From NCBI RefSeq assembly GCF_021462825.1, contig NZ_JAKEEB010000003.1, positions 62,001 through 126,000 on the forward strand: a stretch of DNA of 64,000 bases, given 5' to 3'. Both the position numbers and the translations under genes were made by a program. Below, piece by piece: positions 21,189-29,357 of this stretch (position 1 is the first letter of the stretch; every line of letters starts with the position of its first letter). This DNA is from Streptomyces glomeratus. GTDB taxonomy: Bacteria; Actinomycetota; Actinomycetes; Streptomycetales; Streptomycetaceae. Below the pieces are notes generated by a model. It searched no databases. It saw only the letters and a program-made list of their open reading frames with translations, and was not told where the DNA came from.

Positions 21189-21893
21189 GTGCTGCCAGGA
21201 CGGGGACGCAACGGCCGAGGAGTCCGCAGGGGCCGTGTTTCGCAGGTTCTGGGCATCCGTACCGCGTGGACCGCCGTCGGCGACGGTGAGTTCTTCTGCC
21301 CCGGCTGCGGGGGCGACCGCAACTACCAGCGCCTCACCGGACGCCGCCGCCTCGCCCTCGTCGGCGTCCCGGTCCTGCCGCGCGGCGAGACGGGCCCGGT
21401 CGTGGAGTGCGCGGCCTGCGGCCGCCACTACGGCACGGACGTCCTGGACCACCCCACCACGACCCGCTTCTCCGCGATGCTCCGCGACGCCGTCCACACC
21501 GTGGCCCTCGCGGTCCTCGCCGCGGGCGGCAGCTGCTCCCGCACGGCCCTGGAGACGGCCGCCACCGCCGTCCGCTGCGCCGGCTTCGAGGACTGCACGA
21601 CGGACGGGCTCGGCGCACTGGTCGAGGCCCTGAACGCCGACACCGGCCGGGTCTGCGGTGAGCCGGGCGGCGCAAGCCTGGCCATAGAGCTGCACGAGGC
21701 GCTGGACCCCCTGGCCCCGCACCTCGCCGCCACCGGCCGTGAGTCGATCCTCCTCCAGGGCGCCCGGATCGCCCTCGCGGACGGTCCCTACACCCCCGCC
21801 GAACGCGAGGTCCTCACCACGGTCGGCGCGGCCCTGACGATCTGCTCGGACGACGTGGCCCGCCTGCTGGCGGCGGCACGCACACCCTCGTAG
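21189..21893 (+). CDS. TerB-like protein with N-terminal zinc ribbon
   Basis: A 234-residue protein. The first 80 residues carry two CxxC pairs (FCPGCGG at 37-40 and VECAACG at 74-77) forming a zinc ribbon. The rest is a helical TerB (tellurite resistance/DjlA-like) domain, with the acidic metal-site pattern IALADGPYTPAEREVLTTVG. GTG 21189 has GAGGGAGG 6 bases upstream. TerB domains bind calcium or other cations and appear in stress and phage-response systems; the exact role is unknown. It lies 127 bp before the STAND ATPase gene on the same strand. Confidence 0.82.
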   Translation: MLPGRGRNGRGVRRGRVSQVLGIRTAWTAVGDGEFFCPGCGGDRNYQRLTGRRRLALVGVPVLPRGETGPVVECAACGRHYGTDVLDHPTTTRFSAMLRDAVHTVALAVLAAGGSCSRTALETAATAVRCAGFEDCTTDGLGALVEALNADTGRVCGEPGGASLAIELHEALDPLAPHLAATGRESILLQGARIALADGPYTPAEREVLTTVGAALTICSDDVARLLAAARTPS

Positions 21894-22020
21894 CGGAATC
21901 CGACGGCCCGTCACCGGCCCGCTCCCTGCCTCTCGGAACCTCCTTCCCCACCGGCCTTGCCGTGCGATCGGCGGGGCACAATCGTCGTACCGGTACGTGC
22001 TGGGGGACGAGGGGGAGCTC

Positions 22021-25000
22021 GTGAGGCACGGCATGCGCTGGGCGCTGGTGGTGGTGCTGAACGTCCTGGCGTTCGCGGGCGTCTTTCTGTTCTTCTACGC
22101 CGCCGGAGTGCCGCTGCTGCCGACGTCCGACGACAACCGCGTGGCCGTCGGGGTCGCGGCGGCCACCGTCGCGGCCACCGTGGGCGGGGCCTGGGGCGCC
22201 TGGTGGGTGCCACGGGCCGCCGGGACCACCGAACCGGCCTCACCGGTGTCCCGGCTGGAGTTCCCGAACGCGACGGTCACCGTCGCGGCCCCGCCGAAGG
22301 ATCCGCCCCCGCTCCGCATCCGCATGGGCGACCTGCCCCGGGAACCGGTCGGCTTCCAACCCCGGGCGGACCTGCTCGACGAGCTCGCCGAGGCCACCGG
22401 GCGGCACGGACTGACGGTGGTCCACGCGGTCACCGGCGCCCGAGGGGTGGGCAAGACCCAGCTGGCCGCCGCCTACGCCCGGCGCCGCATCGAGGAGGGC
22501 TGGCCCGTGGTCGCCTGGATCACGGCGGAGGACGGCGGTCAGCTGACTTCCGGGCTCGCCGAGCTGGCCGCCCAGCTGGGGGTGCGGGCGGCCGACGACG
22601 ACGCGCCCGCGGCCGCCCGGGCGGCCCTCACCTGGATCGCCCGGAACCCCGACCCGTGCCTTCTGGTCCTGGACAACGCGACCGACCCGGACGAGATCGC
22701 GGGCCGGCTGCCGACGGCCGGGCGGGCTCAGGTGGTCGTGACCACCACCTCGCAGGCGTTCGAGAACCTCGCCGGGGCTCGCGTGGACGTCACCGTGTTC
22801 ACCGAGGAGGAGGCCCTGGACTTCCTGAGCCGGCGGACGGGGGTGCCTGCGGACGACGGTGCGCGTGACGTGGCGGAGGAGCTGGGGCGGCTGCCGCTGG
22901 CGCTGGCACAGGCCGCGTACGTCATCCGGGCGCGCGGGACCGGCTATCGGGCCTATCTGGAGCGGTTGCGGGCGTATCCACTGCGGACGGTGCTGGAGAA
23001 GGTGCCGGGCGAGCGGTACCCGCACGGCGTGGCCGAAGCCGTGCTGCTGGCGGCGGAGCAGGTCGGGCAGCGGCACCCGGTGGTGGGGCTGCTGCTGGAG
23101 GCGCTGTCGGTCCTGGCACCCTCCGGTGTGCCCCGGGACGTGCTCCGCGGTGTGGCGAAGGAGGCCGGGGCCGGTGACAGCGCCGAGGTGGAGGCGGGCC
23201 TGGGCGCCCTGGCCCAGGCGTCGCTCGTCACGGACGCCGGCGCGGACGCGGTGAGCGTGCACCGGCTGGTGCAGCGGGTGGTGCGGGAGCGAGCCGGGGA
23301 GGCACTGCGGCCGGTGGTGGGGGCCGTGGTCCGGCACCTGCACGAGGTGATCGTGCCGGAGGAGGAGGCATGGGAGCGCCGGGAGTTCGCGGGGCAGCTC
23401 GTCGACCAGATCGGTGCGCTGTGGTCGGTGGCGCGCGGAGACCTGGCGTCGTACGACCAGGAGGTGCAGAACGCCCTGGTGGGTCTGCGGCGCTGGGCGG
23501 CCTACGACCACCTCGGCCATGTCGGGGCATTGGCGCGGGCGGTGGAGTGGGCCGGTGAGACACGGCGGGACTGCGAGGAGGCGCTCGGCGAGGAAGCGGC
23601 CGCCTCCCGGCTGGCGCTCCGGCTCGAAGGGGACATGTACGCCTGGTCGGGCCGCGCCCGGCAGGCCATCGCCGCCTACCGGCGACTGCTGGAGATCTGC
23701 GACAGGTGCCTCGGCCCCGAGGACGAGAGCACGCTCGGGGCCCGCCGCCACCTCGCGCGGTCGTACCGGTCGGCGGCGGTCTACGAGCTGTCCGTACCGA
23801 TGTACGAGCAGCTGGAGCAGGACGTGCGCCGGCTCTACGGCCCGGACCACGAACGCAGCAGGACCGCCCTCGACGATCTAGCGCACGTCTACGCCGCGGC
23901 AGGGCGGTGGGCCGAGGCGGTGTCCCTCCTGGAACGGCTGCGCGCCGACTGGCCGACGGCCGGGGGAGCTTCACGCTCCACGCTGGACTCCCTGCAGAGC
24001 CTGGCCGACACCTTCCAGGAGGTGGGCCGGGCCGAGGAGGGCGTCGCTCTGCTCCGCCGCCACCTTCGGGAAAGCGAGGCGGAGCACGGTACCGACGCCC
24101 CCGAGACCGTCTGGGCCCGCAACAGCCTCGCGCTCCAATGCGTCGACGCGGGCCTGCACGGGGAGGGCCTCGCCGCCGCGGCGCGTGCGGTGGAGGACGC
24201 CGAGCGCCTCTTCGGCCCCGGGTCCCCGGAGATGCTCGAGATCCGCGACACCCTCGCCACGTGCCTGCTGTACGCGGGGCGCCAGGAGGAGGCCATCGCC
24301 CTGTTCGGGAGGCTGGTCGAGGAACGCACCGCCCTGCACGGCCCGGACGACGGGCGCGTGCTCCTGGCGCGCCGGCGACTGGTCTGGTCGCTCGACCAGG
24401 CGTGGCGGCCCGAAGAGGCCTACGAGGCCCATGTGGTGCTGCTCGCGGACCTGGAGCGGCTGCTCGGCAGCGAGGCACCCCCGACCTTCGACGAGCGCCG
24501 TGTCCACATCTCTTTGTGCGCCCAGGCCGGTCGCCTCCAGGAAGCGGTCGACTACGCGCTGGGCGTTCTCGCCGACCACGAGAGGGTCCGCGGGCCCTCG
24601 CACCCCCAGACCTTCGACGCCCGGATCGCGCTTGCCGACGCGCTGAGGGACGCCGCCCGGTATCCGGAGGCGGTCGCGCTGCTGGAGTGGACGGTGCGGG
24701 CCGCCGCGCGGATCTTCGGTCCCGGCCACCCGCGGACGCTTTCCTCGCGAGGACGCCTGGCCCGGGTGCTGCTGGAGGAAGGCCGGCCCGACCGGGCCCG
24801 AGAGCTGCGCGCGGAGAACCTGCGGGAGAACCTCCGGGCCTACGGCGACGACCACCTCAACGTCGTATGGGCCCGCAGCGACCTCGCCGACGTGCTCACC
24901 TGGTGCCAGGAACACGACGAGGCGCTCGCGGTCCACCGCAGGGTCGTCGAGGACGTGAACCGCGTCCTGGGCGCCGACCATCAGGCCGCCGTGCTGGCGC

Positions 25001-25968
25001 GCCGCTGGCTCGCCACGGCGTACGGTGAGGCGGAGCGCCACCGGGAGCAACTCGCCGTCACGGAGCGGGTGATGGCCGACAGCGAACGGCTGTACGGTCC
25101 CGACAATGTGCTGACCCTGGCGGCCCGTTCCGAACACGCCCTGGCGCTCGCCGGACTCGGGCGCGGACGTGAGGCCCGGCGCCTGACCCGGGAGGTGGAG
25201 ACCGGAGCCCGGCGCCTCATGGGGGCCGAACACCCGTACACGGTGTATCTGCTCGGCCGGGTGGCCGACGGACACCGCGCCGTGCAGCGCCGCTTCAAGG
25301 CGCTGCGTATCCGCCGCCGAGTGCTCCGGGCCTGCGAGACCCGGTCCGGTTCATGGAGCTGGGACGTGACAGGTGCACACCGCCTGCTGGGCCACGCCTA
25401 CGCCTCGGTCGGCCTCGTCCGTCGCAACGCCGTGGTCCAGCGGCGCCTGCTGGCGGATCTGACCGCCCGTTTCGGCTCGGATCACCGTGCCCCCCTCGAA
25501 CAGCGGTACTGGTGGACGCAGGCGCTCTGGCTCTCCGGCCGCTGGCGCGCGGCGCGCGAGGCCGCCCGCGCCCGCTGCGCCGACTACGAGCGGCTCTACG
25601 GGCCCGACCACCCCTGGACACTCGAGTCCCGCTGGCTGGTCGCCGCGACGGACCGCCGGACCGGCCGCCTGCGCACCGCCGTCGGCGAGTACACGGTGCT
25701 GGCCGCCGACCGTGCCCGTGTGCACGGCACAGACCACCTCCTGGCCTGGTACGCGCGCTGCGGCGTCGCCTACGCCACCCTCTGGGCGCTGCAACCGCAC
25801 CGTGCCGTGGCCCTGTACGGAACGGCCCTCCAGGACGGCATCCGCATCCTCGGCCGGGACAGCCGCCCCGTGGAACGCCTGATACCCCGCTACGCCCTGC
25901 TCTGCCTCGCCACCGGCCACTGGCTCCGCCTGCGCACGGCCCTGCGCGTACTCCACAGGAGGGCCTGA
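22021..25968 (+). CDS. STAND-type NB-ARC ATPase with tetratricopeptide repeats, membrane-anchored
   Basis: A roughly 1315-residue protein. Two hydrophobic helices lie at about residues 8-27 and 42-60. An NB-ARC NTPase follows with Walker A GARGVGKTQ (Lys145) and Walker B CLLVLDNATDP, then a winged-helix region (about 330-430). From about 500 to the end it is a solenoid of some fifteen kinesin-light-chain TPR units of about 43 residues, each marked by LYGPDHPWTL-like turns. Such proteins are signal-sensing molecular switches, several of them antiviral or regulatory. GTG 22021 sits close to GGGGGAG; ATG 22033 is an alternative. No separate effector domain is visible. Confidence 0.85.
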   Translation: MRHGMRWALVVVLNVLAFAGVFLFFYAAGVPLLPTSDDNRVAVGVAAATVAATVGGAWGAWWVPRAAGTTEPASPVSRLEFPNATVTVAAPPKDPPPLRIRMGDLPREPVGFQPRADLLDELAEATGRHGLTVVHAVTGARGVGKTQLAAAYARRRIEEGWPVVAWITAEDGGQLTSGLAELAAQLGVRAADDDAPAAARAALTWIARNPDPCLLVLDNATDPDEIAGRLPTAGRAQVVVTTTSQAFENLAGARVDVTVFTEEEALDFLSRRTGVPADDGARDVAEELGRLPLALAQAAYVIRARGTGYRAYLERLRAYPLRTVLEKVPGERYPHGVAEAVLLAAEQVGQRHPVVGLLLEALSVLAPSGVPRDVLRGVAKEAGAGDSAEVEAGLGALAQASLVTDAGADAVSVHRLVQRVVRERAGEALRPVVGAVVRHLHEVIVPEEEAWERREFAGQLVDQIGALWSVARGDLASYDQEVQNALVGLRRWAAYDHLGHVGALARAVEWAGETRRDCEEALGEEAAASRLALRLEGDMYAWSGRARQAIAAYRRLLEICDRCLGPEDESTLGARRHLARSYRSAAVYELSVPMYEQLEQDVRRLYGPDHERSRTALDDLAHVYAAAGRWAEAVSLLERLRADWPTAGGASRSTLDSLQSLADTFQEVGRAEEGVALLRRHLRESEAEHGTDAPETVWARNSLALQCVDAGLHGEGLAAAARAVEDAERLFGPGSPEMLEIRDTLATCLLYAGRQEEAIALFGRLVEERTALHGPDDGRVLLARRRLVWSLDQAWRPEEAYEAHVVLLADLERLLGSEAPPTFDERRVHISLCAQAGRLQEAVDYALGVLADHERVRGPSHPQTFDARIALADALRDAARYPEAVALLEWTVRAAARIFGPGHPRTLSSRGRLARVLLEEGRPDRARELRAENLRENLRAYGDDHLNVVWARSDLADVLTWCQEHDEALAVHRRVVEDVNRVLGADHQAAVLARRWLATAYGEAERHREQLAVTERVMADSERLYGPDNVLTLAARSEHALALAGLGRGREARRLTREVETGARRLMGAEHPYTVYLLGRVADGHRAVQRRFKALRIRRRVLRACETRSGSWSWDVTGAHRLLGHAYASVGLVRRNAVVQRRLLADLTARFGSDHRAPLEQRYWWTQALWLSGRWRAAREAARARCADYERLYGPDHPWTLESRWLVAATDRRTGRLRTAVGEYTVLAADRARVHGTDHLLAWYARCGVAYATLWALQPHRAVALYGTALQDGIRILGRDSRPVERLIPRYALLCLATGHWLRLRTALRVLHRRA

Positions 25969-26076
25969 CCGCACACCAGAGCCCCTGCCCGGCAGGTCTA
26001 CCGCCGTGGCATCCGTGGCACATTGATCACGACGGGACATCCCACGTCCCGGGCCCCACAGTGCAGGGAGCATGCC

Positions 26077-27288
26077 ATGACCCTCACCCGTCGCACCGCC
26101 GTCGGAGCGACGGTCGCCGCCGGGCTGCTCAGCGTCCTCCCGGTGACGCAGGCGGCGTCCTTCGTACCGCATCCGCACCGCGGCGGCTGCCTCTCCTCGG
26201 TGCCGTACACCGCCGGGCGGGGCGGCTACCACACCTACCGGATCCCGGCGACGGTCGTCACGGGCAAGGGCACCGTACTCGCCTTCGCCGAGGGGCGGCG
26301 GAGCGGAGCCGGGGACAGCGGGGACATAGACGTCGTGCTGAGACGGTCCTCCGACGGCGGCTGCACCTGGGGGCCCCTCGCGATCGTCGCCGCCGGCCGG
26401 GGGAACACCCGGGGCAACCCGGCGCCGGTCGTGGACCCGTCAACCGGCCGGATCGTCCTCGTCACCTCCTACAACAGCGGTGCGGTGAGCGAGGCGCAGA
26501 TCATGCGCGGCGAGGTGACACCCGCCCGGAGCCGCCGCGTCTTCGTGCAGACGAGCGGGGACGACGGACGGCACTTCTCGGCACCACGGGAGATCACGCC
26601 CGAGGTGAAGCGCCCGGACTGGCGGTGGTACGCCACCGGCCCCGGTCACGCGGTCGCCCTCACCCGGGGCCCGCACGCCGGACGTCTCGTCGTGCCCGCC
26701 AACCACTCCGCCGCGCCGCTCCCCGGCTCCTCCGACACCGGGCGGGAGGCCAAGTACTACGGCGCGCACGCGATCTACTCGGACGACGGCGGCAGGACGT
26801 GGCATCTGGGCTTCCGCGACGACTCCCCCGACGGATACGTCAACTCCAACGAGAGCAGCGCGACCCAGCTCCCCGACGGGCGGCTCTACTTCAGCGCGCG
26901 GGACCAGATGGGCAGCAGCCCCGGGAACCGTCTCGACAGCTACTCCCGCGACGGCGGCCGAACGCTGGACCGCCCCTACGCCGTGCAGCACACCCTGGAC
27001 GACGTCCCCGTCGTCCAGGGCAGCGTCCTCCAACTCCACGGCCCACATGCCCCGTTGCTCTTCTCCGGGCCCTCCGTGCCCACCGCGCGCCAGGCGATGG
27101 CCGTCTGGCGCAGCACCGACGACGGGGCGACCTTCACCAAGATGCTGACCCTGTCCTGGCGGAAGGCGGCCTACAGCGACCTGGTACAACTGCCCGGCGG
27201 CAAGGCCGGGATCCTCTACGAGACCGGGGCGAAGGGGCCGTACGAAACGATCGAGTTCCGGCGGATCCCCGTTCACGGCGCGGACTGA
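26077..27288 (+). CDS. Secreted sialidase (exo-alpha-sialidase, GH33 type)
   Basis: A 403-residue six-bladed propeller hydrolase. The N-terminus has MTLTRRTAVGATVAAGLL, a twin-Arg-like export signal ending near TQAASF. YRIPAT carries the substrate-carboxylate Arg of the FRIP motif, and Asp-box repeats are seen as SSDGGCTW, SDDGGRTW, SRDGGRTL and STDDGATF. ILYETG near the C-terminus holds the conserved Glu before the nucleophilic Tyr region. ATG 26077 has AGGGAG 6 bases upstream. It converges on a NanA-like lyase and a sialic-acid-type ABC transporter, so it likely frees sialic acid for uptake. Confidence 0.9.
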   Translation: MTLTRRTAVGATVAAGLLSVLPVTQAASFVPHPHRGGCLSSVPYTAGRGGYHTYRIPATVVTGKGTVLAFAEGRRSGAGDSGDIDVVLRRSSDGGCTWGPLAIVAAGRGNTRGNPAPVVDPSTGRIVLVTSYNSGAVSEAQIMRGEVTPARSRRVFVQTSGDDGRHFSAPREITPEVKRPDWRWYATGPGHAVALTRGPHAGRLVVPANHSAAPLPGSSDTGREAKYYGAHAIYSDDGGRTWHLGFRDDSPDGYVNSNESSATQLPDGRLYFSARDQMGSSPGNRLDSYSRDGGRTLDRPYAVQHTLDDVPVVQGSVLQLHGPHAPLLFSGPSVPTARQAMAVWRSTDDGATFTKMLTLSWRKAAYSDLVQLPGGKAGILYETGAKGPYETIEFRRIPVHGAD

Positions 27289-27291
27289 CGG

Positions 27292-28227
27292 CTACAACAG
27301 CCCCGCCGCCGCCAGATACTTGCCCACCCGTTCCGTCTCCGCCTCCGACAGCGCCACCTGCGGCTCCGCCGTGGCCGGGCACGCGATCACCCCCCGCAGA
27401 TGCAGGGCCGCCTTGAACGCCCCCAGCCCCGACGAGCCGGCGCCCATCCGGGCCGGGTCCCCGACCCCGGTCATGCCGTACAGCGCGCACAGCCGCTCCT
27501 GCTCCGCCCGCGCAGCGTCCCAGTCGCCCGCACGGCACAGGCGGTCCAGGCGCACGTACCCCTCGGGGTCCACGTTGGCCAGCCCCGGGACCGCCCCGTC
27601 CGCGCCCAGCGCCAGGGCCGAGTCCACGACCAGCTCGGAACCCGTCAGCACGCTGAAGCCCGCGATCCGGGGGTCCGCGTGGGCGCCCGTCACCACCGCC
27701 CGGAAGGCGGCCAGATCGCCGCTGGAGTCCTTCAGGCCGGCCAGGGTGCCCTCCGCGGCCAGCTCCAGAACCAGCTCGGGGCTCAGCTTGGTGTGGACGG
27801 AGACCGGGATGTCGTAGGCGAGCACCGGCACCGGGGAGCGCTCGGCGACCAGACGGTAGTGGCGGGCGATCTCCGCGGGGTGCGTGCGCGTGTAGAAGGG
27901 CGCCGTCACCACCACCGCGTCCGCGCCCGCCTCGGCCGCGTACGCCACATGGTCCAGCACCCGCGGCGTGGTCATGTCGATGGCCCCGGCCAGCACCGGG
28001 ACCCGGCCGGACACATGGGCCACCACCGTCTCCACGACCAGACGGCGCCGGCGGTCCGTCAGATACGCGGCCTCCGAGGAGGAGCCGAGCACGAACAGCG
28101 CGTCCACCCCACCCGACAGCAGATGGTCCACGAGCCCGAGGAGCGAGGGGACGTCCACCTCGCGGTCCGGTGTCAGGGGGGTGCAGACGGGCGGGACGAC
28201 ACCGGTCAGCGGGGTGGGCAGGGTCAT
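27292..28227 (-). CDS. NanA/DapA family lyase, probably N-acetylneuraminate lyase
   Basis: A 311-residue class I aldolase barrel of the dihydrodipicolinate synthase family. The Schiff-base lysine lies in GTLAGLKDSSGD and the tyrosine in VLAYDIP. The carboxylate-binding loop reads GSSSEAAY, where NanA has GSTGEA and DapA has GTTGE. The family includes sialic acid lyase, DapA and sugar-acid aldolases. The neighbouring sialidase and sialic-acid-like transporter favour cleavage of N-acetylneuraminate. ATG 28227 overlaps the stop of the upstream ABC ATPase (TGATG). The stop is 3 bp from the sialidase stop. Confidence 0.82.
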   Translation of the reverse strand: MTLPTPLTGVVPPVCTPLTPDREVDVPSLLGLVDHLLSGGVDALFVLGSSSEAAYLTDRRRRLVVETVVAHVSGRVPVLAGAIDMTTPRVLDHVAYAAEAGADAVVVTAPFYTRTHPAEIARHYRLVAERSPVPVLAYDIPVSVHTKLSPELVLELAAEGTLAGLKDSSGDLAAFRAVVTGAHADPRIAGFSVLTGSELVVDSALALGADGAVPGLANVDPEGYVRLDRLCRAGDWDAARAEQERLCALYGMTGVGDPARMGAGSSGLGAFKAALHLRGVIACPATAEPQVALSEAETERVGKYLAAAGLL

Positions 28228-29357
28228 CAGGGCTCCCGTGCGTGTTTCTGGTCGGGCAGTACGTGTTCCGGCGGTACCTCGGCCATGGCGGTGTCCGGGG
28301 AGAGCCGTGCCGCCTGGCGCACCAGGTCGCGTGTCGGCTCGCCCTCCTCCACAGGATGGTGACAGCGGAAGCGGTGCCCGGCCGCCGACGCGCCCGAGAA
28401 GCCCGGCATCGCCGTGGCACACACCTCGTCCGCCTTCCAGCAGCGGGTACGGAACGGGCAGCCGCTCGGCGGCCGGGTCGCCGAGGGCACCGGACCCGCC
28501 AGCGGGATCGGGTCGATCGGGTCCAGCAGACCGGGCGTCGCGGAGAACAGGGCACGGGTGTACGGGTGCCGGGCGTGGTCGGTGACCCGGCCGGCCGGGG
28601 CCTCCTCGACGATCCGGCCCAGATACATGGTGATCACACGGTCGCTCATCCGCCGTACCGTCTGGATGTCGTGCGAGACGAAGACGAGCGCCAGGCCCAG
28701 GCGTTCCTTCAGGTCCAGCAGGAGGTTCAGGATCTGCGCGCGGACCGACACATCCAGTGCGCTCGTCGGTTCGTCGGCGACCACCAGTTCCGGGTCCAGG
28801 GCGAGGGCGCGGGCGATGGCCACGCGCTGCCGCTGCCCCCCGGAGAGCTGCCCGGGCAGGGCGTCGGCGAGGGCCCGGGGAAGACCCACCAGGGACATCA
28901 GCTCCCGTACCCGCTCCTCCCGCCGGTCCGGGGTCCCGCGCCGGTGCACGTCCAGCGGGTCGCGCAGGATCCGGCGCACCGTCAGCCGGCGGTTCAGCGC
29001 CGTCGACGGGTCCTGGAACACCATGCCGGTGCTGCCGCCGACCGCGACCCGGCGCTCGGCGGGCGGCATCGACCACAGGTCGCGGCCCCGGAACAGCACC
29101 GTGCCGGACGTCGGCCGCTCCACACCCACCAGCACCTTCGCCAGCGTCGACTTGCCACAGCCCGACTCGCCGACCACCCCGACCGTCTCCCCGGGCGCCA
29201 CGGCCAGATCGGCGCCGGTCAGGGCGTACACCCGGTCCCTGGCGAACAGGCCGCCGCTGTGCGCCCTGTGGACGACATGGGCGCCGGAGAGCTCCACGAT
29301 CGGGTCACGGGCGTCGTCCGCGTCAGGGGCGCCGGAAGGCCCGGCGGTCGCCTTCAC
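28227..29357 (-). CDS. Dpp/Opp-type ABC transporter ATPase (DppF-like)
   Basis: A 376-residue ATPase with Walker A GESGCGKST, Q-loop MVFQDPS, signature LSGGQRQR, Walker B LVVADEPTSALD and the C-terminal oligopeptide-transporter extension with its CPFRTRCWKADEVC cysteine motif, where this subfamily binds an iron-sulfur cluster or zinc. GTG 29357 overlaps the stop of the fused permease-ATPase (GTGA). It is the last transporter gene before the lyase. Confidence 0.92.
   Translation of the reverse strand: MKATAGPSGAPDADDARDPIVELSGAHVVHRAHSGGLFARDRVYALTGADLAVAPGETVGVVGESGCGKSTLAKVLVGVERPTSGTVLFRGRDLWSMPPAERRVAVGGSTGMVFQDPSTALNRRLTVRRILRDPLDVHRRGTPDRREERVRELMSLVGLPRALADALPGQLSGGQRQRVAIARALALDPELVVADEPTSALDVSVRAQILNLLLDLKERLGLALVFVSHDIQTVRRMSDRVITMYLGRIVEEAPAGRVTDHARHPYTRALFSATPGLLDPIDPIPLAGPVPSATRPPSGCPFRTRCWKADEVCATAMPGFSGASAAGHRFRCHHPVEEGEPTRDLVRQAARLSPDTAMAEVPPEHVLPDQKHAREP

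Noticed and set aside
27292-29076. 594-residue extension of the NanA-like lyase
   Set aside because: The extra residues lie in the wrong frame of the ABC ATPase; family length and the TGATG overlap fix the start at 28227.
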